Below, piece by piece: positions 31,580 to 39,280 of a stretch of 63,084 nucleotides of DNA. Numbering within the stretch: the stretch's first letter is position 1; every line of letters starts with the position of its first letter. The translations under genes were made by a program, and so were the position numbers. The stretch comes from an uncultured Thiohalocapsa sp. (GTDB taxonomy: Bacteria; Pseudomonadota; Gammaproteobacteria; Chromatiales; Chromatiaceae), in the NCBI RefSeq assembly GCF_913063425.1, contig NZ_CAJXYK010000036.1:1-63084 (forward strand). Reading direction: 5' to 3'. The notes below the pieces were generated by a model. It did no database searches, was not told the origin of the DNA, and saw nothing but the letters and a program-made list of their open reading frames with translations.

Positions 31580-32261
31580 GTGCGTCGGTGTGAGTCGTTT
31601 TGTGTACCTCGTCGGCGATACCGTTCGCGACGTTGCGGCGGTGGCTGCCGCGGTCGTTCATACACCGTTAGCGTAGCCGGTTTCTGCGTCCGACGGCAGG
31701 GCAGAGTACGCGTTTCGCGCGCCGCGGCGCCCTGCAACAGTCGGCAATCCGCTGCGGCCGCTGCGCCGGCCCGCAGCCGCTGCCGCCGACCGGACATCGG
31801 GCGGCTCCAAGCGCCGGCGGGTGGAATCGGCTTGGTGTCGGTCGTGCCGAGACCGAGGGTACACGGCCCGCGGGCTTGTGTGTGCGAGCACGGCCGCCGC
31901 ACAGCTCGCGTGTGCGCTGAGATCCATTGCAGCACAGGCCGGGTGCCCAAGGGCGGTTGTCCCGGCAACGGCGGCTGCCGCGATGCGCGCGCGCACCCGC
32001 CGCCGTCGTCGCGCTCGGGACGCGGCTTGCCGTCGGCTGCGGGGCGGTTAGACTGCCCGTGGCCAAGGGGCAGCGCACAGCGGCCGCGCGGCCCTGCCTC
32101 AGCGACGCTGCGCCGCCGGCCGGCCCAAGGGGCATACTGGCCTCGGCCGCCGCCCGGCCGGGGTACAGCGGCCTATTGGTCCGCAAGCGCATGGCGTGAG
32201 CCGAACGGCCTGCCGCCATCGAGCAGCAGCGCGCCCACCACGCACCGAGGACCGCGCCGAT
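31580..32261. other. Intergenic region upstream of queC
   Basis: About 680 bp between divergent genes. Several open frames exist on both strands because of high GC, but none has protein-like composition or a credible start. It must hold the promoters of queC and of the Sm-like membrane protein gene; I see no well-formed -35/-10 pair or operator. Confidence 0.4.
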
Positions 32262-32945
32262 ATGTCCAGCCCCGACGCTCAGAACGCCATCGTCCTGCTT
32301 TCCGGTGGCCTCGACTCCGCCACCGCCCTGGCCATGGCCCGCGGTCAGGGCCTGCACTGCCACGCGCTCAGCATCGATTATGGCCAGCGTCACCGGGCCG
32401 AGCTGGACGCTGCCCGCGCCGTGGCAAGCCAGCTCGGCGCCGCCGCCCACACCATCGTCCCGCTGGACCTGCGCCTCATCGGCGGCTCCGCCCTCACCGA
32501 CCCCGGCATCGCCGTCCCCGAGGCGCCCACCGACGGCATCCCGGTCACCTATGTCCCGGCGCGCAACACCCTGCTGCTGGCCCTGGCCCTGGGGCTCGCC
32601 GAGGTGGCCGGTGCCGGTCGCATCGTCATCGGCGTCAACGCCCTCGACTACTCAGGCTACCCAGACTGCCGACCCGCGTTCATCGACGCCTTCCAGCAGC
32701 TTGCGCAGGTCGCCAGCAAGGCCGGCGTGGAAGGTCACGCCCCCGGCATCGACGCACCCCTCATCCACCTCAGCAAGGCCGAGATCATCCGCCGCGGCAA
32801 CGACTTGGGCGTCGACTACAGCCTCACCGTCTCCTGCTACCAGGCGGACCACCAAGGCCGCGCCTGCGGGCGCTGCGACTCCTGCCGCCTGCGCGCCCAA
32901 GGCTTCCGCGCCGCCGGCCTGCCGGACCCGACCCGTTACGTCTGA
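32262..32945 (+). CDS. queC: 7-cyano-7-deazaguanine synthase QueC
   Basis: ATP-dependent enzyme converting 7-carboxy-7-deazaguanine to preQ0 in queuosine synthesis. The 227-aa protein has the PP-loop SGGLDS near residue 16, the conserved [19 protein letters not shown], and the C-terminal zinc site CYQAD..CGRCDSC with four cysteines. The ATG at 32262 has CCGAGG upstream. queC directly before tRNA-Lys is a recurring order in gammaproteobacteria; here queD and queE lie about 13 kb away, beyond the integrated element. Confidence 0.96.
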   Translation: MSSPDAQNAIVLLSGGLDSATALAMARGQGLHCHALSIDYGQRHRAELDAARAVASQLGAAAHTIVPLDLRLIGGSALTDPGIAVPEAPTDGIPVTYVPARNTLLLALALGLAEVAGAGRIVIGVNALDYSGYPDCRPAFIDAFQQLAQVASKAGVEGHAPGIDAPLIHLSKAEIIRRGNDLGVDYSLTVSCYQADHQGRACGRCDSCRLRAQGFRAAGLPDPTRYV

Positions 32946-33058
32946 CCCAAAAGAAGGGCGTCGGACCGGGCCGCCGGCGTGCTTCTCAGCCGAGCCGCAC
33001 CAAGCTATACTTGGCGATTACCCGCGGCGAAGCGAAAATCTCAGCCTGCGGGCTCCAA

Positions 33059-33134
33059 GCGCCCTTAGCTCAGTTGGTAGAGCATCTGACTTTTAATCAG
33101 GCGGTCGTTGGTTCGAGTCCAACAGGGCGCACCA
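33059..33134 (+). tRNA. tRNA-Lys (anticodon TTT)
   Basis: A 76-nt tRNA with acceptor GCGCCCT pairing with AGGGCGC, D-arm GCTCAGTTGGTAGAGC, anticodon stem TCTGA/TCAGG (one G-T pair) with loop CTTTTAA, T-arm GTTGGTTCGAGTCCAAC and encoded CCA. Its 3' 48 nt (33087-33134) serve as attachment core for the element to the right; integration regenerates a complete tRNA. Confidence 0.97.
33087..33134 (+). repeat. attL core (3' end of tRNA-Lys)
   Basis: 48-bp direct repeat from the anticodon stem to CCA of tRNA-Lys. It matches 41989-42036 except for C at 33102 against T at 42004. The next bases differ on the two sides, so the repeat ends at CCA. Confidence 0.95.
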
Positions 33135-33141
33135 TAAAATC

Positions 33142-33174
33142 AAGGGCTTAGGGGGATTTCTCCTAAGCCCTTTT
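33142..33174 (+). terminator. Intrinsic terminator supplied by the element after tRNA-Lys
   Basis: AAGGGCTTAGG (33142-33152) pairs with CCTAAGCCCTT (33162-33172), extended inward by two pairs, followed by TTTT. It replaces the native terminator of the tRNA gene, which integration moved to 42046-42077. Confidence 0.85.
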
Positions 33175-33178
33175 CATT

Positions 33179-33199
33179 TGAGCAACCAATGAGCAACCA
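33179..33199 (+). promoter_or_regulatory. Two presumed integrase arm-type sites (left)
   Basis: Two direct copies of TGAGCAACCA at 33179-33188 and 33190-33199, 11 bp apart. Three more copies in the same orientation lie at 41836-41870, inside the other end. Short direct repeats flanking the core on both sides are the expected form of integrase arm sites; the role is inferred from position. Confidence 0.7.
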
Positions 33200-33291
33200 G
33201 CCGGGGCAAGATTCACCGGCGGGCGGTGCCGGGCGATGCTCGACGGGGTGTCGCTCAATGGCGCCGACGTGGTGCGGTCCGCCGGCCGGCA

Positions 33292-34048
33292 GCGCGGGCA
33301 GGGCCTCGGGCGCGGTGCCCTGGGGCGGGTCCGGGACCCGGCCGCCAGCTCGGGCAGGTCCTCGACCCGGTGGGCTCGATCCTGGGGCATGCCGCCAGCG
33401 CCGGCAGCTCGGGTAGGTCCTCGGGCCGGTCGCGACCCTGAAGGCGAAGTGGACCCGGCCGGGAGCTTCAGCAGGGCCTCGGGGCGGTCGCGACCCTGAG
33501 GGCGAAGCCGGACCCGGCCGGGAGCTCGGGCAGGGCCTCGGGCGCGGCGCCCTGGGGCGGGTCCGGGACCCGGCCGCCAGCTCGGGCAGGTCCTAGACCC
33601 GGTGGGCTCGATCCTGGGGCATGCCGCCAGCGCCGGCAGCTCAGGCAGGTCCTCGGGCCGGTCGCGACCCTGAGGGCGAAGCCGGACCCGGCCGGCAGGG
33701 TCTCGGGGCGGTGCCCTGGAGCGGAGTCGGAACCCGGCCGGCAGCTCGGGCAGGGCCTCGGGCGCGGTGCCCTGGGGCGGGTCCGGGACCCCGGCCGCCA
33801 GGTCCTCGACCCGGTGGGACTCAACACTAAGGCGTCAGGCGGTGTCGGCAAGGTCTCGACTCGGTGGGCTCGATCATGGAAGCGGCGCCAACGCCGGCAG
33901 CTTCAGCAGGGCCTCGACCCGGCGGGCCTTCATGCCGGGGCGTCACCATCGCCGACGGGTCCGCGACCTCGGTCCTCGATGCTCGGGCGTCACCTGCTCC
34001 GGCAGGGCCTAGACCTCGGGGTCTTCACCCTGGGGCCGTTCCGTTGAC
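33292..34048. repeat. Degenerate minisatellite with higher-order organisation
   Basis: About 14 tandem units, most of 56-59 bp with some shortened to 45-50 bp, each starting AGCTCGGGCAGGKCCTCG or a variant. Four unit types (A 56, B 59, C 58, D 59 bp) follow each other and the A-B-C block then repeats at about 233 bp. The unit lengths are not multiples of three, so no frame stays open across the array. Read on the minus strand, short phrases such as ALPELPAG and LPAGSGFALRV resemble leucine-rich-repeat units of 20 residues, so this may be a decayed LRR gene. It fills the element between attL and the iterons. Confidence 0.85.
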
Positions 34049-34130
34049 GGGATGCAGGGCGGCAGGCAACGCCAATGCCGCGGTTTCGCCGGCAGGCGCG
34101 GGCTTGCTTGCGCGCGTCGCCGGAACCAGC

Positions 34131-34521
34131 GTAACAGGGCGTAACTCGGCGTAACGTTGTCCCCATTGTCCCCAGTTTGTCCCCATGCACCGGGGACGGT
34201 TGGTCGTTTGCAAGGTTCTGTTTCGTCGTCCTTTTCGGAATTGTCCCCGGTGTCCCCAGTGTCCCCGCTCGATTTGCAGGAGTCAGGGAAAACAGCAGGG
34301 GCGGAAGCTGGGGAAGTGCGTACACGGGGGGTATAGCTTTGTGTCTTTCGGGAGAACACACAGAGGGGCGATGGGGACTTGGGGACGTGCCCGGCGTTTT
34401 CCTCAACTCATGCAAAATAGCTGGGGACAGCGGGGACACTGGGGACAATCCCTGAAAGTGTAATTGAAACAGCGTGTTAAGGTGTCCCCGCGCGTCCCCA
34501 AAAGGTGGGGACACTGGGGAC
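34131..34521. other. Candidate replication origin: mirrored GTCCCC/GGGGAC iterons
   Basis: Three 10-bp repeats starting GTAAC (34131, 34141, 34151) are followed by 16 copies of a hexamer. GTCCCC occurs at 34159, 34168, 34179, 34243, 34252, 34261, 34483 and 34494; the complement GGGGAC at 34192, 34373, 34381, 34423, 34432, 34441, 34507 and 34516. Spacing within groups is mostly 9 bp, with 8 or 11 bp in places. The intervals between groups are relatively AT-rich. This is the form of a Rep/helicase-bound origin and lies at the end of the element's replication operon. It could also be an operator array for the AlpA-like or TerS-like protein. Confidence 0.75.
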
Positions 34522-34545
34522 AAAACCGCGATGCGTTGCGGTGGG

Positions 34546-34959
34546 CTACGGCTCGACCGTCGAAGGCGGGGCCGCGGGGCCTCGGGGGGCGCAGTCGGCG
34601 GGGGTGTCGGGTGCCGTGGCCGCGGCTTCCTGAAGATGAATCGCGGCCGCGAATCTCAGCAGGGCATCGGCCGCCGCGATCTTCACGGCCGGGGCTGCTG
34701 TTGGCTCGGTCAGTGCCGCTTGCAAGGCGTCAAGGGCCTTCGGCGTCAGGGCCTCGACGCGCGCGCGGGTGTCGCCGGTCTCGGCAAGTGCCACCAGGCG
34801 CCGCAGTTCTTCATCGAAGCCCGGAACGCGCCGCCAGTGCGAAACGGTCTCGGGTCTGACGCCAACCGCGCGGGCCGCGTCGGCACCAGTCGCGCCGCGG
34901 GCCAAGTGCCGCGCTGCTTCAAGCTGCTGCGGTGTCAGCGGGCGATTAGGGCGGCTCAA
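34546..34959 (-). CDS. Terminase-small-subunit-like helix-turn-helix protein
   Basis: A 137-aa protein with an N-terminal HTH (LTPQQLEAARHLARGATGADAARAVGVRPETVSHWRRVPGF, residues 8-48), then a helical dimerisation region (LVALAETGDTRARVEALTPKALDALQAAL) and a Pro/Ala-rich tail. This HTH-plus-helix plan is that of phBC6A51-type phage proteins and of some terminase small subunits, which bind pac/cos DNA. In satellites such a protein redirects packaging to the satellite genome. It is last in the leftward gene series and its stop lies 25 bp from the iteron array. It may equally be an iteron-binding regulator. Confidence 0.65.
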   Translation of the reverse strand: MSRPNRPLTPQQLEAARHLARGATGADAARAVGVRPETVSHWRRVPGFDEELRRLVALAETGDTRARVEALTPKALDALQAALTEPTAAPAVKIAAADALLRFAAAIHLQEAAATAPDTPADCAPRGPAAPPSTVEP

Positions 34960-35196
34960 GGGTCAATTCTCCGCATTGCCGCGAGCAAAGTTCACCGATG
35001 GTTGACTATGACGGGGCGACGGAACCTAGAGCAACTTCGCGGCTTCGAGTATCGCAACGCGAATCGGCGGAAAGGACCCGCACCGATTGCAGGCAATTCG
35101 ACGCAAGGTCAACCGAAGCTCAACCCCACAGGTCAACCACGCGCAAACCGAGTGCCGCCGCGCCCAACCGCGCGCCGTGGGTTCAGTTTGCTGGAT

Positions 35197-35601
35197 TCAA
35201 AACGGGGGCACGGGATCGTCGAAGGGCGCCGCGTCGCTGTTGCTGGGCTTCGGCGGGCCGGTCGTGCCCTGTCGGTTGCTGCGGGCGCTTCCGGGGCGAA
35301 CGGTGCGGGCCGATACCAGGGCATCGGCAATCAGTTGCCAGGACTCCCGCGCGGTGCCGTCTTCGGCTGTCCATTTGGACAGTTCCAGCCGGCCGCTTGC
35401 CGACAGGGTTTCGCCTTTGGCGTGCTTCGCCAGTTGGTCGGCCAGCTTGCCGAAGGCGATAACACGAACCCATAGGGTCGATTCTTGGTCGCGCTGGCTC
35501 ACGTCAACCGCGACACTGGCCGCCGTCATGGGCTTCCCGGTGCGGGTGTTGATCGGCTGCGGGTCCTTACCGAGCCGGCCGTGAATGCTGGCTTGCATCA
35601 T
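35197..35601 (-). CDS. ssb: Single-stranded DNA-binding protein
   Basis: A 134-aa OB-fold protein: MMQASIHGRLGKDPQPINTR at the N-terminus, VAVDVSQRDQESTLWVRVIAFGKLADQLAKH and LSASGRLELSKWTAEDG as the core strands. The C-terminal tip DAAPFDDPVPPF keeps the acidic-proline-phenylalanine signature (compare DDDIPF) that docks partner proteins such as primase. The start overlaps the stop of the preceding gene (ATGATG/TGA). An element-coded SSB supports autonomous replication. Confidence 0.85.
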   Translation of the reverse strand: MMQASIHGRLGKDPQPINTRTGKPMTAASVAVDVSQRDQESTLWVRVIAFGKLADQLAKHAKGETLSASGRLELSKWTAEDGTARESWQLIADALVSARTVRPGSARSNRQGTTGPPKPSNSDAAPFDDPVPPF

Positions 35602-36062
35602 CGCGAAAGGTCCTCGGGGTTGTCGCGGGTGGCTTGGCCGCGCCGGGCGCGAATGCGGGCGCCGTCGGGACCGCGGTCCAGGGCGCGGGCAAGGGCCGCC
35701 AGCACGCGGGGTTGATGGCACACATCCGGCCAGTCGGGGCCGGCCGCGCGCTTCAGGTCCTCGACGGTAAAGCCGAGCCAGGCCGCGGGCGGATTGTCCG
35801 GGTCCGGGTGCAGGACTTCGGCCGCGCCGTCGGCATCGGCTCGGGTCAGGCCGCCGTCGTGTTGCATGATGGCCGCGCGTTCGTCGCGGGCTTCCTGCCA
35901 GGGCGCGGGCGCCGCCGGGGCCTCGGGTATGGGTGCAGCCGAGCCGGCTTGCTGGGGGCCGGCAGGGGGCGCCGGGGGCGATGCGGGCGCCGGGTCCTCG
36001 GGTTGGCGCCGCCGCCGTTGGGCGATGCGTCGCGCGATGCGGTCAAAGTCCATCGTCGCCAC
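35598..36062 (-). CDS. Element protein of unknown function
   Basis: A 154-aa soluble protein: a basic N-terminus (MDFDRIARRIAQRRRRQPEDP), a Pro/Ala-rich linker, and a C-terminal part with WLGFTVEDLKRAAGPDWPDVCHQPRVLAALARAL. No family is recognised. It overlaps the DUF927 gene upstream by 20 nt and the ssb gene downstream by 4 nt, so it is part of the replication operon and probably works with it. The true start may be the second Met at 36053. Confidence 0.6.
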   Translation of the reverse strand: MATMDFDRIARRIAQRRRRQPEDPAPASPPAPPAGPQQAGSAAPIPEAPAAPAPWQEARDERAAIMQHDGGLTRADADGAAEVLHPDPDNPPAAWLGFTVEDLKRAAGPDWPDVCHQPRVLAALARALDRGPDGARIRARRGQATRDNPEDLSR

Positions 36063-37956
36063 CTCCGCCTAGGTCGCTCCCGAACACATAGACCCGTTGG
36101 GGGTTTGCGAAGCCCGGGAGCCTGACCTTCTGGGTCGGCCGGCCGTCGTCGCCGGGGCGCAGCAGGCCGCGCCGCACAAGCACGCGCGCGGCATCGCGGT
36201 AGTCGTGGCCTTCGCACAGCTCGCGTTTGAAGGTCTCACCGAACACGTAGTACACCAGGCCGCCGGCTTCGTCGCCGGGGTCGTGCTTGAAGCCGGCTTG
36301 CCGGGGGACCTCGGGGGCGTGGTCGTCTAGGGCGCGGTCCTTCCATCGCAGGCGGTTGCTGTGCTGCTCGAACCAATGCCGAACCTGGGACAGCAGGTCG
36401 CGCTCCTCCGCCGGGATCGGGCCGCCGCGGGCCTTCAGCCAGTCACCGAAGCAACGCAAGGCCGCCTCATAGGCCGCGTCCTCAGCCCATCCGGTCAAGC
36501 CGGCATGGGTCGCCAGCTCGCCGGCAACTCCAACCAGGCCGAAGCGGGCCGCTACGCGCCGGACTTGACCCGGTGGGCTCTTGATACCGGACAGGGCATC
36601 GGACACGAACAGGTCTCGCAGCTCTTTGACGCGGGCCGGCAGGCGGGCGCGTTGGGCTTGTACGGCTTCTATCCAAGCGATGAAGGGGGCGCCGTAGTAG
36701 GTCGCGGCCGCCTCGGTCAGCCGGACCGCGAAGGCCGCGCCGTCGGGTTCGCCGTGTAGGTCCTCGAAGCAGCCATAACCCGCGCCGGCGTCGGCAGGGA
36801 TTTCGGCCATGCGGACTTCCTGACCCGCGCGGGCGCGCTTGTTCGCGCTGGCCATGTGTTCGGCAAGGCCGATCTCGCCGCTGCTCAGGAACAGCACGCG
36901 CCAATGCTTGACCGGGCGCGCGTCGCCGGTGCGTGCCGCGCGGGCCTTTCCGCTGCCGTTGGCGAGCATGTAACCCGCTTCGCCGGCCGCCTTCGGGTCC
37001 ATCTGGCCGAACTCGTCTAGGATCAGGGGCGCGTCGTTCGATAGCTCGGCGGTTGCCTCAAGGGCGTTATCGGTGGTCCGCCAGCGTTGCAGGTAATCGG
37101 GGGCGCCGCAGACACTCGCCGCGACCCGCTGACACGTGGTCTTGCCGCTGCTGCTGGCGTCAGTGCTGGAACCCTTCAAGTGGAAGCCGCCGGACTCGCC
37201 GCCGATCAGGTGCAGCAGGGGCGCCGCGAAGGCGACGGACACACAGAACAACAGCCGGCTGTTGCCGATGCACGGCAAGCCGACATGCCGCCGCCAGTCC
37301 TCGACCGTGCCGCGAACCGCGAACGCGGGCGGTTCGGCCAGCTCGCCGGCCAGGATCACGGGCTCGGCTTCGTCGCCGATAACGCGGTCCGGCAAGACAA
37401 AGGCGCCGCCGTCGGTCCAGCCGGTTCGGGTGGTGGATCGGGCGCGGGCCTCGGGCCGCCAGCGTTGCAGCAGCTCAAGGAAGGCGCGCCGCGCCTCGGG
37501 GTGCGTGCTGACCTCCAAGCCGAGCCGAGCCAGGCGCGCGCGTAACGCTTCACCGGACCCTTGCAGGTCGGCGGCAGGGATGGCCAAGCGCCGCGGGTTG
37601 CCGTCCGGGTCCTCGAACTCGACAAGCCGTCCGAAGTCGTCCCCGCGGGCGTCGCGGGTGAGGGCGATCACTCGCAGTGGGCTGCATATCCATACAGGCG
37701 GGGCGTCGTCGCCGCTTCGCCGCTTGGCGCCGGGCTTCGCGTAGTAGATGCCGCCGGGCCGGGCCTCGAACGGGAACGGCAAGCCGTCGGCATCGCCGGC
37801 AGGTGGGGCCGGGGCTTTGGTCGGCTTCGCGGGCGCGGGGGCCTCGATGGGCCGCCAGCGGGCCGCCGCCGCGAAGGTCGCCGCGGTCCAGCCGGCCGCC
37901 AGGGCGTCGGCGGCGTCATAGCCTTTCGGCAGTGGCGCCGGGGTCTGCTCAGGCAT
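36043..37956 (-). CDS. DUF927-domain helicase-like ATPase
   Basis: A 637-aa protein from the ATG at 37956. The DUF927 region begins near GGIYYAKPG and contains the P-loop STDASSSGKTT, a Walker B motif PLILDEFGQMD, and later RPVKHWRVLFLSSGEIGLAEHM. DUF927 proteins are found with primases on phages, satellites and plasmids and are taken to be replicative helicases. The C-terminal 150 residues (WFEQHSNRLRWKDRAL, YRDAARVLVRRGLLRPG) resemble the winged-helix end seen in such proteins. Its start overlaps the primase stop by 8 nt. A longer frame up to 38070 lies wholly over the primase gene and is rejected. Confidence 0.85.
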   Translation of the reverse strand: MPEQTPAPLPKGYDAADALAAGWTAATFAAAARWRPIEAPAPAKPTKAPAPPAGDADGLPFPFEARPGGIYYAKPGAKRRSGDDAPPVWICSPLRVIALTRDARGDDFGRLVEFEDPDGNPRRLAIPAADLQGSGEALRARLARLGLEVSTHPEARRAFLELLQRWRPEARARSTTRTGWTDGGAFVLPDRVIGDEAEPVILAGELAEPPAFAVRGTVEDWRRHVGLPCIGNSRLLFCVSVAFAAPLLHLIGGESGGFHLKGSSTDASSSGKTTCQRVAASVCGAPDYLQRWRTTDNALEATAELSNDAPLILDEFGQMDPKAAGEAGYMLANGSGKARAARTGDARPVKHWRVLFLSSGEIGLAEHMASANKRARAGQEVRMAEIPADAGAGYGCFEDLHGEPDGAAFAVRLTEAAATYYGAPFIAWIEAVQAQRARLPARVKELRDLFVSDALSGIKSPPGQVRRVAARFGLVGVAGELATHAGLTGWAEDAAYEAALRCFGDWLKARGGPIPAEERDLLSQVRHWFEQHSNRLRWKDRALDDHAPEVPRQAGFKHDPGDEAGGLVYYVFGETFKRELCEGHDYRDAARVLVRRGLLRPGDDGRPTQKVRLPGFANPQRVYVFGSDLGGGGDDGL

Positions 37957-38941
37957 CGCCGGGCGCCTCCGTGATGCTCGCCAGGTCCAGCACTTCCACC
38001 GATGCAGCGCCGGCCGCGGTCGCCAGGTCGGCGACGATGCGGGCATAGCGGGCGCCGGGGTCGTCGGCATCGGGCCAAATCTTGACGTGCCGGCCGGCCA
38101 GCGGGGACAGGTCCGCCAGGCCGGCCGCGTTGGCGCCGTTCATGGTCGCGCTCGTCACCATGTCCGGCAGCAGTTCGGCCGCGGCGTCGGCCGCCTTTTC
38201 GCCTTCGCAGACACAGACCGGGGCATCAGGCCGGGTCGCGAGGGCTTGCAGGCGGTACAGGGGCCGGGGCTTCGGCGGGGCTCGCCACTGCCAGCCGTCG
38301 GCCGCGGTCCATGTCTGCGGGCTGAACACCTTTCGGCCGCGGTCCGGGTCGAAGCGGTGGACATACGCGACGGGGTGTCCGTCGGCGTCGGTATAGGTCC
38401 AGGTCTGCGAGGGGGCGCCGTGCTTGGGATGCTCGGTCGGGCGCGTCGCCAGGGCATCGGCCGGGATCGGCGTCAGTGTCGCCGGCCGCGGGGGCTCGGG
38501 GTCAGACTTCGGCGGGCTGGACCTCGGGGGCGGGGCCGCTTGGGCGGTGCCGGGCTCAACGTGGTAGCGGTCGGCGAGGGCCGCGCAGGCGTCGTCGAAG
38601 CTCAAGCCGTCGGCCATCATCGCGAAGTCGATGATGCTTCCGCCGTTGGCGTCGCAGCCGAAGCAACGGAACGCGCCGGTCCGAAGGTTGACCCCAAAGC
38701 TCGGGGTCGGGTCCTCGTGGAAGGGGCAGCGGATGTTCTGGGACCATTGGTCGCGAACCGCCTTCAGGGTGGGCGCGCCCGGCAGCTCGCGCGTGTAGAA
38801 GGCCACCGGGGGAATGCTCGCCTTCAGGTGGTCCGCGCGGGGCAGGCGCCGCGGTTGCCGATCCTCGGGCCGGGCGCTATCGTCGGCGGTGTTCTGATCT
38901 TTGACCCGGCCGCCGCGCCGGGTCTTTTCTTTTGGGGGCAT
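37949..38941 (-). CDS. CHC2 zinc-finger and TOPRIM primase
   Basis: A 330-aa primase-like protein. The CHC2-type zinc ribbon (CPFHEDPTPSFGVN, then FRCFGCDANGGSIIDF) occupies residues 70-110, as in the N-terminal domain of DnaG. After a Pro-rich linker comes a TOPRIM module with CVCEGEKAADAAAELLPD (the catalytic Glu) and HVKIWPDADDPG (the DxD). No helicase motif is present; that part is the neighbouring DUF927 protein, so the primase-helicase found as one chain in P4-type satellites is split here. It starts 7 nt after the AlpA-like gene. Confidence 0.87.
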   Translation of the reverse strand: MPPKEKTRRGGRVKDQNTADDSARPEDRQPRRLPRADHLKASIPPVAFYTRELPGAPTLKAVRDQWSQNIRCPFHEDPTPSFGVNLRTGAFRCFGCDANGGSIIDFAMMADGLSFDDACAALADRYHVEPGTAQAAPPPRSSPPKSDPEPPRPATLTPIPADALATRPTEHPKHGAPSQTWTYTDADGHPVAYVHRFDPDRGRKVFSPQTWTAADGWQWRAPPKPRPLYRLQALATRPDAPVCVCEGEKAADAAAELLPDMVTSATMNGANAAGLADLSPLAGRHVKIWPDADDPGARYARIVADLATAAGAASVEVLDLASITEAPGDA

Positions 38942-38948
38942 GCGGGGC

Positions 38949-39188
38949 TCAGGCCGCCGCGGGGCCGGTGGTGTTGGAGCGGGTCTGTTCCTCGATCCAG
39001 GTTGCCAGGTCGTCGGGGTGGTAGCGGACCGCGGAACCGAGCTTGAGATACTTCGGGCCGCCGCCGCGCACGCGCCACATTTGCAGCGTGCGTGGGGAAA
39101 AGCTCAACAGCGCCGCGGCTGCCTTTTCATCAAGTAGGGCGCTCGTGAGGGCGCGGGGCGCGGGGTTGGTTTCGGGGCGCGTCGTCAT
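38949..39188 (-). CDS. AlpA/excisionase-like helix-turn-helix protein
   Basis: A 79-aa MerR-like winged-helix protein: LLDEKAAAALLSFSPRTLQMWRVRGGGPKYLKLGS (residues 19-53, quoted in part elsewhere) followed by VRYHPDDLATWIEEQTR. This is the standard AlpA/excisionase pattern. In P4-like elements AlpA activates the integrase, and in Gram-negative PICIs it is the master regulator located between int and the replication genes, exactly its place here. The ATG at 39188 is the family start. Confidence 0.85.
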   Translation of the reverse strand: MTTRPETNPAPRALTSALLDEKAAAALLSFSPRTLQMWRVRGGGPKYLKLGSAVRYHPDDLATWIEEQTRSNTTGPAAA

Positions 39189-39280
39189 TCGTCGTTGGCC
39201 TATGTTGGGTTGCGATGTGCGGGCATCGTCACCCAAGGCAGGCCGCGCGCGCTGGAACAACCGCGGGGCGTTGTGGGGTC

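Noticed and set aside
31136-33151. 671-codon frame over the gap, queC and tRNA-Lys
   Set aside because: Overlaps queC out of frame and a tRNA; low-complexity Arg/Pro composition.
33292-34048. CRISPR array
   Set aside because: Units are contiguous variants of each other with no constant repeat alternating with unique spacers, and no cas genes are present. The same holds for 49469-49830.
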